Part shown: in pieces, positions 9,201-17,431 of the stretch
Position numbering within the stretch: the first letter of the stretch is position 1
How the letters are laid out: each line of letters starts with the position of its first letter
From: Bacteroidota bacterium
GTDB taxonomy: Bacteria > Bacteroidota > Bacteroidia > Chitinophagales > LD1
NCBI GenBank assembly: GCA_016722375.1
Contig: JADKJG010000008.1
Coordinates: 124,001-188,000 of the forward strand
Direction: 5' to 3'
Length of the DNA stretch: 64,000 nucleotides
The notes under the pieces: generated by a model
Database searches by the model: none
Seen by the model: only the letters and a program-made list of their open reading frames with translations
What the model was told of the DNA's origin: nothing
Program-made: the position numbers and the translations under genes

Positions 9201-12200
9201 CTAATTTTTTCCTTTGAATGAACCATCCCAGCCCTTTGTTATATCTTTTGTTTCAAAAATCTTTTGACCCCAACGGTCATAAACAGCAAAATATATATTG
9301 GCAACAAAACTCGCTCGCACATACAAAACATCATTCTTTCCATCGCCGTTCGGAGAGAAGCCGGTGGGAATGAAAAGTTGAGATTCATCGCAGGGAGGAA
9401 AGATTACATTAACCGTAACCGAATCTGTTTTCCGACAACCTTGTTCATTCTCTACCTCTACATAATAGGTATGTGTTTGTTTTGGATAGGCCATAGGATC
9501 TGAGATATTCTCTGCACTCAATGTAGAGTCCGGTGTCCACCTTATAGAAATCACATCTGAACTGGTGGCCAGGCTAATTTGGCTCGTATCACCCAGTTCA
9601 ATGGTGGCAGGAGTAGCTACAGCATCTACTGCTGGAGATTGAGAAAGTATGTTGATTCGTATAGAGTCGGTTACGGTGCATCCTATCTGATTAACCACCT
9701 TGACCTTAAAGGTGGTATTCTGTGCAGGATTTACCACCGGGTTCGCAGTATTGGCACCGGATATAATCTGATTGGCAGGTTCCCAACTATATGTCAATTG
9801 TTGATTGGGCTGCGAGTTAATGACGGAAAGTCTTACTGTATCACCCAGACATGAAATGTCATTTCCCTCCACGTTCAGAACATCAGAAAAGATAACCACG
9901 GTTTGATAAAAGGTATCCACGCAATCGCCATTGCTGACCAGAAGCTGATAAGTAGTTGTTTGCGCAGGAGAGGCCACCGGATTAGAAACATTTGCAGCGC
10001 TCAAAGTATTTGCAGGTATCCATTGATATACAAATGAAGTATCCGAACTGGGGGGCAAACCAATCTGCGTAGTTTGTGCTTCACAAATGGTGATGGGCGG
10101 TAAATTTTTAGTGGTGTCTGCACCGCCAAGCACCAAAATTTTTCTCACCATCGTATCACTTGCATTGCAACTGCCCGGATCGGTTACTACCAACATCACT
10201 TCATACAAGCCTGATTGAGCGAAAGTATGTACCGGATTTTGCTGCGACGATGTCTGGTTATCTCCAAAAAACCATTGATAAGAAGGCGACAACACGGAAC
10301 TGCTGTTATTGACAAAAGGAATGGGAAGATTACGGCAACCATTTTGCGGAGTGAAGTCTGCGATAATAAGAGGCAGATTCAAATCAAACTTAAATACAGC
10401 CACATTACAATTCGATGAATTATTGGTGCGCGAAACGGCATTGGGTGTGGTGGGGAAATCGCTATGACCTCCGCAACCGGCACAAACAGATTGATAGACT
10501 ACTCCCTTTCGGTCAAAGCGACTGGTTCCACCGTCCACATGCTCTTCGCTCAAGTCGCCACCGAGGAATGTACCGTAGGACAAGGCCGAGGCATCATCTC
10601 GCATCACCATCAAATAAAAATCCTGACCATCGGTGGTCGGTTTCAGCGCATTGGAAGTAACATCCAAACCGGTAGTGCCACCGGTGCCACCTACTATATT
10701 GTTTACCCCCTGGCTTCCCCAACCACAAGCATATATATTACTGCAAACATCCACCAGAAATGCCGTAGGTGAAATATCGGTTTTGGCAATGCCCCTGCCA
10801 AAGGAGGTGGCCCATACTAGCGTATCTAAGTTCTTGTTAAACTTGGAAATGAATTGCCCACCATTGGGTTTATTATAGAGTGCATTTTTGATGTACCTTG
10901 TTTGAGAACTATCTGCCTGCCCGAACACATATACGTTGTTCGCCTTATCCAGATCAACAAAATATATTTGATCATACTCCTTAAATCCATAGTAGGTTGA
11001 GGCAGTCAGAACCTGTCCGTTCTTATTGATATGAGTCAAAAAGCCGTCTGCCTCACCACCGCCAAAAGCAGTTTGAAAAGCACCGCTGTGTGTAGGAAAA
11101 TTCAACGAGCGGGTTCCGCCGGCTACAAAAAGATTTTCCTCTTTATCTATTGCTACAGAATAGGCAGCATCATCATCGCTCCCACCAAAGGTAGTGCTCC
11201 AAATCATGGTGCTCAGGTTAGCATCCATTTTAAAGATACAGGCATCCTGTCCGCCGCCAAAATTTGGCTGAAAGGTATTCGACGTTCTGGGGAAGTCTGC
11301 TGAGCGCGTGCAGGAGGCTACATAGATATTGTTGTTAAGGTCAATCTCAATCTCACCGCGCACTTCGTCTGCATAATTGTGTCTCAGAAATCCGGGTGAA
11401 GAATAAGGCTGACCGGCGCGATAGTTCAACCCATCGTTGCCGCTGCCGCCAACGAAAGTGGAAGCCAGCAACTGGCTGCCATCCACACTAAATTTAGAGA
11501 TGAAAATATCTGAACCATCCCGGTAATGCGCCGCGATTCCGTCAAACACTCCGGGGTCGTTTCCTCCATTGAAACTTCGATCATAAGCCAGCAACGTGAC
11601 CGGAAAATCCATACAACTGGTGGTACCCAAAACGTATAACTCATCTAATGAATTAGTGATCAAACTATGAGGCAGTTCCTGACCATAGCCGCCCAGATAA
11701 GTCGAATACAACCTTTGTGAGCCGTCGCTCGAATATTTTGTGATTCCGATATCATCTCCCGGATAAGCCCCTCCGGTAGTAAAAACAACATTGGGGCCTC
11801 CTACATAGCTCGTCTGATAGGCACCCACCGTTACCGGATAGCCGGTGCCGAAAACTGTGCCGGCGGCGAAGGCATTTCCTTTGCTGTCGAAGGTGGCTGA
11901 GAATCCGAAATTATCGGATGTTGAACCGGAATAAGTAGAGAAAACTAAAGTAGGATCTACATAAAGTGTTTTAGATGCGTCATATCCATTCGGGAAATGA
12001 TACTGCAATGAATTTTCCAAAAGATTAAAACTACAAGCCACTACAACTTCATTTCCTTTATCCATTTGATAGGCATAGGGTTTCAAATCGATTACATCAC
12101 CCACAGAGGTTTTAATTACCAAATCCCCTTGACTGTTCAGCGACAACCCATCCACACCCTCAAAATCTACCTTCAGCATTTTCGCATCTATACCAGGCTT

Positions 12201-12701
12201 CACTTCATACACATACTTCATCAGGCCATCCTGCGAGGCTATCTTCAAACCAATCCCTTTATATAATGAAGGATAACTGATTTCTTCAAAGGCCCGCACC
12301 TTCGATGCCCACTTGCTTTGATCATTTCCAATAAAATAATTGAAGTATTCTTTAATCGCTGCGCCCCCCGCTACGACCGGTTTCGTGCCGGACGTGCTGC
12401 CGAACTTCATTTTAAAGGCATGGTAATGAATGGTATAATCTATATTGGGCTTATAGTTTTCCATGCGGTGATGGTCACCTTTGATGCGGATAATATCGCG
12501 GGTGTCGAACAAATTGAAGGTGATGCTGTTTTCTTCAAAAAAAACCGCACCGTTTTTTATTTCGGCTTTGTAGAGAACCTTCGGCTCCCATTGTCCCTTG
12601 TTTTCTTTAAAAATAAGTGGGGCACAATTACCGCAGGGCTGGGTAGCGTGCAAGCTGGATAAAACGGCAAAAAGAAGTAGTCCTGTAAAAAATACCTTCA
12701 T
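9201..12701 (-). CDS. Secreted SBBP-propeller / PKD cargo with truncated type-B T9SS domain
   Basis: This is a large extracellular protein of about 1166 residues. A signal peptide (MKVFFTGLLLFAVLSSLHA) is followed by a conserved N-terminal region (about 25-250), then SBBP beta-propeller repeats recognisable by DxxxNxYVAG-like blades and STYxGG motifs (about 250-750), a PKD fold (YQWFFGDNQTSSQQNP), two or three Ig-like modules and the start of a type-B sorting domain (FIPTGFSPNGDGKNDVLYV). The frame stops at GWDGSFKGKN, before the conserved last strands, which are found in other frames at 9111-9200. The start at 12701 is preferred over a TTG at 12770 because it begins at the signal peptide. 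Its neighbours are the SprF-like and OmpA-like genes. Function is probably as a surface adhesin or matrix protein (inference). Confidence 0.87.
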   Translation of the reverse strand: MKVFFTGLLLFAVLSSLHATQPCGNCAPLIFKENKGQWEPKVLYKAEIKNGAVFFEENSITFNLFDTRDIIRIKGDHHRMENYKPNIDYTIHYHAFKMKFGSTSGTKPVVAGGAAIKEYFNYFIGNDQSKWASKVRAFEEISYPSLYKGIGLKIASQDGLMKYVYEVKPGIDAKMLKVDFEGVDGLSLNSQGDLVIKTSVGDVIDLKPYAYQMDKGNEVVVACSFNLLENSLQYHFPNGYDASKTLYVDPTLVFSTYSGSTSDNFGFSATFDSKGNAFAAGTVFGTGYPVTVGAYQTSYVGGPNVVFTTGGAYPGDDIGITKYSSDGSQRLYSTYLGGYGQELPHSLITNSLDELYVLGTTSCMDFPVTLLAYDRSFNGGNDPGVFDGIAAHYRDGSDIFISKFSVDGSQLLASTFVGGSGNDGLNYRAGQPYSSPGFLRHNYADEVRGEIEIDLNNNIYVASCTRSADFPRTSNTFQPNFGGGQDACIFKMDANLSTMIWSTTFGGSDDDAAYSVAIDKEENLFVAGGTRSLNFPTHSGAFQTAFGGGEADGFLTHINKNGQVLTASTYYGFKEYDQIYFVDLDKANNVYVFGQADSSQTRYIKNALYNKPNGGQFISKFNKNLDTLVWATSFGRGIAKTDISPTAFLVDVCSNIYACGWGSQGVNNIVGGTGGTTGLDVTSNALKPTTDGQDFYLMVMRDDASALSYGTFLGGDLSEEHVDGGTSRFDRKGVVYQSVCAGCGGHSDFPTTPNAVSRTNNSSNCNVAVFKFDLNLPLIIADFTPQNGCRNLPIPFVNNSSSVLSPSYQWFFGDNQTSSQQNPVHTFAQSGLYEVMLVVTDPGSCNASDTMVRKILVLGGADTTKNLPPITICEAQTTQIGLPPSSDTSFVYQWIPANTLSAANVSNPVASPAQTTTYQLLVSNGDCVDTFYQTVVIFSDVLNVEGNDISCLGDTVRLSVINSQPNQQLTYSWEPANQIISGANTANPVVNPAQNTTFKVKVVNQIGCTVTDSIRINILSQSPAVDAVATPATIELGDTSQISLATSSDVISIRWTPDSTLSAENISDPMAYPKQTHTYYVEVENEQGCRKTDSVTVNVIFPPCDESQLFIPTGFSPNGDGKNDVLYVRASFVANIYFAVYDRWGQKIFETKDITKGWDGSFKGKN

Positions 12702-12794
12702 CAATAATTTCTTCCTACAAATTAAGGAAAAGTATTGGTAAGAAGGGGAGGGCAAATAACATACTCCCAATTGGGCTTCATGGAATTAGGTTGT

Positions 12795-13131
12795 TTAGAA
12801 AATCTCTAAGACACCATACTCTTTGGAGGGAATAAACTTTTCGATTTCTGATTTATGCTTTAGCAACACCGCCGCCATGTATTTGGTACTTTGATTCCCG
12901 GTTCGTAATAAAATAATTTTGGGCGGGAACCCTTTGCCCAATGACAGGATATAGAAATCTTCATCGTTGGTCACAATCGTATATTGGTTCTCAAGGGCAA
13001 AACTCCAAATAGCCGTATCGGTCGAAAACTCCTTTAAACCGGCATGAACTATTATGAGTGACCACAGCAAAATCATTTTCGAGCAAACGAACCAAGCGCC
13101 ACGATAGATTTGCATCGAGCAATAATCGCAT
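12795..13131 (-). pseudogene. DUF5615 PIN-like toxin, frameshifted
   Basis: The family is a PIN-like nuclease fold usually paired with a DUF433 protein. From an ATG at 13131, two bases after the DUF433 stop, one frame gives the perfect family start MRLLLDANLSWRLVRLLEND, including the first acidic residue of the PIN-like active site, and then FAVVTH. Around 13050-13058 the reading must change frame by one base to continue as VHAGLKEFSTDTAIWSFA..TNDEDF through to EKFIPSKEYGVLEIF. The as-read downstream frame has its own ATG (13115) but lacks the true N-terminus. The indel (near CATAATAG) is not in a long homopolymer, so it may be a real inactivation. The pair would act as a toxin-antitoxin-like module (inference). 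Confidence 0.8.
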
Positions 13132-13133
13132 CA

Positions 13134-13361
13134 CTATGCCGCGATTAATTTGGTATGCATTTCCCGGTGTGCGGCGTATGAAAGCGCTGCCCGGATGTGT
13201 TCTTCTTTAAGAGAGGGAAAGTCAGACAATATTTCTTCCTTGCTCATGCCGGATGCGAGCCATTGCAGGATGTCTAAAACGGCTATGCGGGTATCTTTGA
13301 TACACGGTTTGCCAAAACGAATTTCAGGATTGATGGCTATGTATTGAAGGAAATTATCCAT
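13134..13361 (-). CDS. DUF433 (VapB45-like) antitoxin-type protein
   Basis: This 75-residue protein contains the DUF433 signature: NPEIRFGKPCIKDTRIAV, then a short helix-turn-helix-like stretch (ILQWLASGMSKEEILSDFP) and LKEEHIRAALSYAA. These small DNA-binding-like proteins are typically encoded just before DUF5615 PIN-like proteins. That arrangement is seen here, with two bases between its stop and the downstream ATG. It probably represses its own promoter and neutralises the partner (family inference). The partner gene is frameshifted, so the module may now be antitoxin only. Confidence 0.85.
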   Translation of the reverse strand: MDNFLQYIAINPEIRFGKPCIKDTRIAVLDILQWLASGMSKEEILSDFPSLKEEHIRAALSYAAHREMHTKLIAA

Positions 13362-13403
13362 TTCTCTAAATTATATTTCAAAGATAAAAACTTAACATCA
13401 AAG

Positions 13404-13441
13404 ACCCCGACCGATAGCTATCGGGCGGGGCTTTGGGTTTT
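13404..13441. terminator. GC-rich hairpin, possible terminator
   Basis: The arms CCCCGACCGATAG and CTATCGGGCGGGG pair almost perfectly (13405-13430) and are followed on the plus strand by a T-rich tail at 13437-13441. It lies upstream of the divergent-side DUF433 gene, not behind a plus-strand gene, so it may be a repeat element instead of a functional terminator. Confidence 0.5.
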
Positions 13442-13443
13442 AT

Positions 13444-13476
13444 AAACTACAAAAGTCTTTAAGACTTTTGTAGTTT
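13444..13476. repeat. Perfect 16-bp inverted repeat
   Basis: Arms at 13444-13459 and 13461-13476 (AAACTACAAAAGTCTT and its complement) are separated by one base. It lies three bases after the previous hairpin. It could form a cruciform or RNA hairpin, and no protein-binding role can be assigned. Confidence 0.7.
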
Positions 13477-13531
13477 GAACTCCTACTCCTTCATAAAGTT
13501 TTTGTTATTGATAAAATACATGCCACTGGGC

Positions 13532-13617
13532 TGCCGTTGTTGTGTGTTGGTGTCGTTCACTCTGTTACTGTTTTGGAGAACTCAAACTCAACACAGGCGG
13601 AGTTCAATTTTTAGCTC
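13532..13617 (+). repeat. Dispersed repeat family 3, copy 1
   Basis: This shares GTTGTTGT, a GGTGT..TTC.CTCT stretch and TTTTGGAGAACTCAAAC followed by CAACAC.GGC.GAG with 18025-18122. Both copies lie a short distance upstream of a toxin-antitoxin-like gene pair. A short open frame covering this copy looks spurious. Confidence 0.55.
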
Positions 13618-13736
13618 GAACCAGCGGGTTTATGACAGAGCCTTGAAGGTGTTATTTTCGATGATTTTAACATAAAAATGGACTAAATAGATGTCGGACG
13701 TCTCCTTTTCGCAAAAACAGAGACCTCTTTTGCCAA

Positions 13737-13925
13737 GTCATACATCAACCCTGATGAGTCATACATCAACTCTGACTGGTCATAGATCAACCCTGATGAG
13801 TCATAGATGAACCCTGATGGGTCATAGATGAACCCTGATGGGTCATAGATGAACCCTGATGGGTCATAGATGAACCCTGACGAGTCATAGATCAACCCTG
13901 ACGAGGTATAGATGAACCCTGATGG
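13737..13925. repeat. 21-bp tandem repeat array 1 (9 units)
   Basis: Nine head-to-tail units of exactly 21 bp start at 13737, 13758, 13779, 13800, 13821, 13842, 13863, 13884 and 13905. On the plus strand each runs GTCATA(C/G)AT then (C/G)AACCCTGA plus a variable 4-base tail. Units 4-6 are identical, and the edges are more diverged. Because 21 is a multiple of 3, the array is open in several frames and yields a spurious heptapeptide frame on the minus strand (repeat DPSGFIY). It lies just beyond the 3' end of scpB. Confidence 0.92.
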
Positions 13926-14023
13926 GGTAGAGGCCTTGACGGATGAAAAATATTTGCCCTCCCAATGCTGTAAATGCACACTGGTGATGGCGGTTTTTCT
14001 AAAAAATTAAAAGAGGATGGGGG

Positions 14024-14656
14024 TTAGGGGGCTTCGTCTGGAGTGTCGGTATTTACCGAGTTTTCCGCAGGCAGGTCAGAGATAATCTCTGGTGTTTCAC
14101 CAATGGTGTTATCATCTGGTTGAGGCAGGATGTCTTTGAGTTTGGGCAGTTCGTGGGTGGAGTTGATGCCAAAATAGTCGAGGAAGTTCTGGGTTACTTT
14201 ATAGATGATGGGTTTGCCCACCGAATCTTCCATGCGGCCTGCCACCTCAATCAATTCTTTTTCTAACAATTTTTCAACTGAGTAATCGCAGTTCACGCCG
14301 CGTATCTTTTCACATTCCACCTTGGTCACAGGTCCGCGATAGGCAATGATAGACAGCGTTTCGAGGGCAGCAGTAGAAAGTCGCCTTTTCTCCTTCTGAC
14401 CAATGAGCACCGACACGGTGTTGTGATATTCGGGTTTGGTGAAAAACTGGTAACCGCCGCCAATCACGCGCAGTTCAAAGGCAAAAATGTCGGACTTGAA
14501 TTTTTCTTCCAGGTCTTTCAACACCTGTTCCACCAGTTGCTCGTCGAGCGTGCTGTCCGGAAAAGCCTTCTTCATGGTCTGCACCACATCTTCTTTGGTC
14601 ACAGCACTTTCCGAGCTGAACACAATGGCTTCGATATGTTGGTGTATGTTCTCCAA
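14024..14656 (-). CDS. scpB: Segregation and condensation protein ScpB
   Basis: This is the winged-helix kleisin-interacting subunit of the SMC-ScpA-ScpB condensin, which compacts and segregates the chromosome. It has 210 residues, the usual size. Two winged-helix domains occupy about residues 5-165; the conserved core LSTAALETLSIIAYRGPVTK is followed by the IRGVN motif, and a GRMEDSVGKPIIYKVT wing is present. An acidic, disordered tail of about 40 residues follows. It lies 88 bp downstream of atpG on the same strand; scpA is not present in the window. A 21-bp repeat array starts about 100 bp beyond its stop. Confidence 0.95.
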   Translation of the reverse strand: MENIHQHIEAIVFSSESAVTKEDVVQTMKKAFPDSTLDEQLVEQVLKDLEEKFKSDIFAFELRVIGGGYQFFTKPEYHNTVSVLIGQKEKRRLSTAALETLSIIAYRGPVTKVECEKIRGVNCDYSVEKLLEKELIEVAGRMEDSVGKPIIYKVTQNFLDYFGINSTHELPKLKDILPQPDDNTIGETPEIISDLPAENSVNTDTPDEAP

Positions 14657-14685
14657 AACCTAATTTGATGATTTGAGCATTTGAC

Positions 14686-14724
14686 GATTTGATGATTTGT
14701 TTTTCATTGGTACATCATCAAATC
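14686..14724. repeat. Inverted repeat between atpG and scpB
   Basis: GATTTGATGAT (14686-14696) is matched by ATCATCAAATC (14714-14724), leaving a T-rich loop. Further GATTTG/GATGATTTG direct repeats precede it. It may be a weak intercistronic hairpin; there is no strong T tract on the minus strand. Confidence 0.4.
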
Positions 14725-14744
14725 AGGATATTGTCAAGTCGGAT

Positions 14745-15635
14745 TTAATTTCCTTCTTCCAAGGCTGCTGCGCCGCCCACAATTTCCAGAATTTCTTTCG
14801 TGATGGCTGCTTGGCGTTCGCGGTTGTACTGAATTTTGAGGTTGCGGATCAACTCGTTGGCGTTGTTGGTTGCCGAATCCATCGCTACCATGCGCGCACC
14901 GTGTTCGGAAGCGTTGGTATCCAACAAGGATTTGAAAAACTGGGTGTTCAGAATCTTTGGAACTAATTCCAGCAACAAAGTTTCTTTCTCTGGTTCAAAT
15001 ATGTAATCGGCTTTTGCCTTATTTTCTTTTTTCTCTTTTGGTGGCGCCACTGGTAAAAAGCGCTCGACCTTGAACTTTTGAGTGGCCGCATTGACAAACT
15101 GAGAATAGATCAGCTCAATCACATCATACTTTTCATTGGAAAAATCTTTCATCAGCATTTCTGAAACAGCCTTTGAACTTTCAAAATTGACTCCCTGCAT
15201 CAGACTGACATAGTCGCCAATCATTTTCAAATCGGTATCTTTTTTGAAAAACTCATAGCCCTTTTTGCCCACGCACAATAAAGTAAGTCCCTTGTTTTTC
15301 TTTTGGGTAGCGTAGCGGTCGTTGATCACTGCTTTAGCCGTTTTAATCAGGTTGGAATTGAATCCACCGCAAAGCCCTTTATCAGAAGTGACAAGAACAA
15401 TCAAAATATTCTTGGCTTCTCTTTCGCGATTGAAGGCCATGTTCACGCCTGCCCCCAAGTTACTCATGATATTGCTGAGGATTTCATTCAGTTTCTCAGA
15501 ATAGGGGCGCATCATCAAGATGCGGTCTTGGGCGCGTTTGAGTTTAGAGGCCGCCACGAGTTTCATCGCTTTGGTAATCTGCTGTGTGGTATTGACGGAG
15601 GTAATCCGAACCCGTACTTCTTTAAGGTTTGCCAT
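14745..15635 (-). CDS. atpG: ATP synthase F1 subunit gamma
   Basis: This is the central rotor shaft of F1Fo-ATP synthase, coupling proton flow to ATP synthesis. At 296 residues it has normal length. The N-terminal helix (MANLKEVRVRITSVNTTQQI, then TKAMKLVAASKLKRAQ) and the C-terminal helix (MDSATNNANELIRNLKIQYN then RERQAAITKEILEIVGGAAAL) carry the family signature. A basic insertion, KEKKENKAKADYIF, lies near residue 190. It is unusual that atpA, normally directly upstream, is absent: the neighbouring upstream gene is on the other strand and atpG has its own consensus promoter (15654-15684). scpB follows on the same strand and may be co-transcribed. Confidence 0.97.
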   Translation of the reverse strand: MANLKEVRVRITSVNTTQQITKAMKLVAASKLKRAQDRILMMRPYSEKLNEILSNIMSNLGAGVNMAFNREREAKNILIVLVTSDKGLCGGFNSNLIKTAKAVINDRYATQKKNKGLTLLCVGKKGYEFFKKDTDLKMIGDYVSLMQGVNFESSKAVSEMLMKDFSNEKYDVIELIYSQFVNAATQKFKVERFLPVAPPKEKKENKAKADYIFEPEKETLLLELVPKILNTQFFKSLLDTNASEHGARMVAMDSATNNANELIRNLKIQYNRERQAAITKEILEIVGGAAALEEGN

Positions 15636-15653
15636 GATTCAAAAATTGCTGCG

Positions 15654-15684
15654 CAAAAATAGAAGAATAACCTGCACCCCCAAA
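15654..15684 (-). promoter_or_regulatory. atpG promoter, exact Bacteroidota consensus
   Basis: On the minus strand TTTG (15684-15681), 19 bases, then TATTTTTG (15661-15654) match TTTG-N19-TAnnTTTG exactly. The element ends 19 bp before the atpG ATG, giving a leader of roughly a dozen bases. Confidence 0.8.
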
Positions 15685-15793
15685 TGGATATATCCCTTAG
15701 AATTGGCTAAGGCTGAGAGTGGTTTTGTGCCAGAATACATACCTCTGAACAACTACAAATTATCTAAGGATAGTGAAAGTCAGCCTACAATAA

Positions 15794-15824
15794 TTTGCAA
15801 AAACGGTATAATCCTTCATTTTTG
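15794..15824 (+). promoter_or_regulatory. Promoter of the DUF4476 gene, near-consensus
   Basis: TTTG at 15794-15797, exactly 19 bases, then CATTTTTG at 15817-15824: one mismatch (CA for TA) to the Bacteroidota consensus. The ATG of the DUF4476 gene follows 40 bp later. Confidence 0.65.
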
Positions 15825-15863
15825 GCAGGCAAATTGAAAACCATAATCAAGAAATTAACCAAT

Positions 15864-16808
15864 ATGAATCCCAAAATCCTTTTCCTTTTAGGTTTTATGC
15901 TCTCTATTTTCTACGCTATAGCCCAGCCACAGGCTACCGGCGCCCTCACTATCTTTTCTGAAGATGGCGATAAGTTCTTCCTCATTCTAAACGGGGAGCG
16001 ACAGAATAATACGGCACAAACCAATCTTCGGGTGGAAGACCTGCCGCAGCCATATTATAATGCTAAGGTGATTTTTGAGGATAAGACTTTGGGCGAGATC
16101 AGCAAGAACATGCTGATGATTGCCGATGTAGATAATGTCATGAGCGATGTGGCTTACAAAATCAAGAAGGATAAAAATAACGGAAAGCTATCATTGAAAT
16201 ACTTTTCATCGGCACCTATCCAGACGGGCTTTATTGCACCAACAAACGTATATGTTATGCACTATGGCAATCCGGGTTTGGCTAGCGGCACCTCGGTGAC
16301 GCAAACCACTACGACCACCACCACTGGCGTTGGCAATACTGCCGCGGTCAACGTAAACGTTGGCGGTGTAGGGGTAGGCATGACGATTACCGACCCTATG
16401 TTAAACGGCACGGTTGAAACTTCGACTACGCACACCACCACTACAACAACAGGTGGCGCGGTGATAGTTGACGACCGCACAACATCTCCCGCTCGTTCTC
16501 GCGGATGTCGCGCCGCAACCGCAATGTCGGCCACTGATTTTGCCAGTGCATTAGCCACCATCAAGAAGCAAGGATTTGATGAAACGAAGCTTTCTACTGC
16601 AAAACAAATTGCTGGAGGAAACTGCCTGAGTGCGGCGCAAGTCAGCGAAATCTGCAAAGGATTTGGATTTGAGGAGACCAAACTTTCCTTTGCCAAATAT
16701 GCTTATGAGCGATGTACAGAACCGAATAATTATTTCAAGGTTAATAATGTATTCGGGTTCAGTTCCAGCGTGGATGATTTGAATGAATATATACAGGGAA
16801 AACAATAG
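15864..16808 (+). CDS. Secreted DUF4476 domain protein
   Basis: This exported protein has about 314 residues. A signal peptide (MNPKILFLLGFMLSIFYAIA, cleavage near AQ) is followed by a beta-rich N-terminal region about the 'FSEDGDKFFLILNGERQ' motif, common in Bacteroidota DUF4476 proteins. A Thr/Gly/Val-rich low-complexity linker follows (about 155-215, runs of TTTTTT), then a C-terminal DUF4476 helical repeat domain (FASALATIKKQGFDETKL, later GFGFEETKLSFAKYAYERC). Two cysteine-containing helices repeat the same pattern. The start at 15864 is preferred to 15795 because it begins the signal peptide and sits after a near-consensus promoter. The biochemical function of the family is not known. 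The gene 9 bp downstream is probably co-transcribed. Confidence 0.88.
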   Translation: MNPKILFLLGFMLSIFYAIAQPQATGALTIFSEDGDKFFLILNGERQNNTAQTNLRVEDLPQPYYNAKVIFEDKTLGEISKNMLMIADVDNVMSDVAYKIKKDKNNGKLSLKYFSSAPIQTGFIAPTNVYVMHYGNPGLASGTSVTQTTTTTTTGVGNTAAVNVNVGGVGVGMTITDPMLNGTVETSTTHTTTTTTGGAVIVDDRTTSPARSRGCRAATAMSATDFASALATIKKQGFDETKLSTAKQIAGGNCLSAAQVSEICKGFGFEETKLSFAKYAYERCTEPNNYFKVNNVFGFSSSVDDLNEYIQGKQ

Positions 16809-16817
16809 CCCCAACAC

Positions 16818-17369
16818 ATGAAGAGGTTGATACTTTATCTTCTGTTTGCCGAGCTTCTATTTCCTATTGGAGAGTTGGCAGCACAGAAAAAGATGCTGTA
16901 TCATCCTTGTTTTTTGTTAGACAGTGTTAACACGAAGATTGAATTCATCCGCAAAAATTCAGTAAGGATTTTCGACGACACCTCCGATTGTAAACAGGAA
17001 TTGCTGGATGCAATAGGTGAACGGTATCTCACTACAAAGGACAACAAATATCTAAGTGCTCTTTCCGCCATCCGCCAAAACCCATCGGCCAAGGTTGAAG
17101 AGTTCTACATAGATTTAGTGCAACGCTTTTTGCAAGACGATTTTCCGGGGTTTCTTCAGCAATTGTATGCGTCAAAAGGAGGCTATCTGCCTTTGGAAAA
17201 AGAGATGGTAGCTGCCATGAATATGATTGTAGGAGACCGACCGCTGAAACAAAAGTATATGGGCTTGCTGAACGTGGAGATTTCAAAAGCAAAGGACAAG
17301 AAGGATTTAAGCAAAGAAGCCTATCTCAAAAAGCTTCGACAAAGGATTGAGGAGGAGAAGGTGAGGTAG
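16818..17369 (+). CDS. Hypothetical exported protein
   Basis: This 183-residue protein was not recognised as a known family. It starts with a clear signal peptide (MKRLILYLLFAELLFPIGEL, then AAQ) and continues as a mostly helical, charged domain with two cysteines (HPCFLLD, SDCKQELL) and a strongly charged C-terminal helix (AYLKKLRQRIEEEKVR). It lies 9 bp downstream of the DUF4476 gene and probably shares its transcript, so a periplasmic role linked to that protein is possible; this is only context. Codon use and length look like a real gene. Confidence 0.75.
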   Translation: MKRLILYLLFAELLFPIGELAAQKKMLYHPCFLLDSVNTKIEFIRKNSVRIFDDTSDCKQELLDAIGERYLTTKDNKYLSALSAIRQNPSAKVEEFYIDLVQRFLQDDFPGFLQQLYASKGGYLPLEKEMVAAMNMIVGDRPLKQKYMGLLNVEISKAKDKKDLSKEAYLKKLRQRIEEEKVR

Positions 17370-17431
17370 TATCCCTAAATATTAAATGTCAACCCGTTCA
17401 CAAACTTCATCCAGCGAGGCACATTCTCGAT

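Noticed and set aside
13475..13675. 66-residue plus-strand gene
   Set aside because: It consists mainly of dispersed repeat family 3, and the second copy is not open in the same frame.
13737..13925. CRISPR array
   Set aside because: The units are contiguous 21-bp repeats without unique spacers, and no cas genes are present.
13683..13979. 98-residue protein with a DPSGFIY repeat on the minus strand
   Set aside because: It is a by-product of the 21-bp array; several frames are open because 21 is divisible by three. No start context or homologous family is visible.
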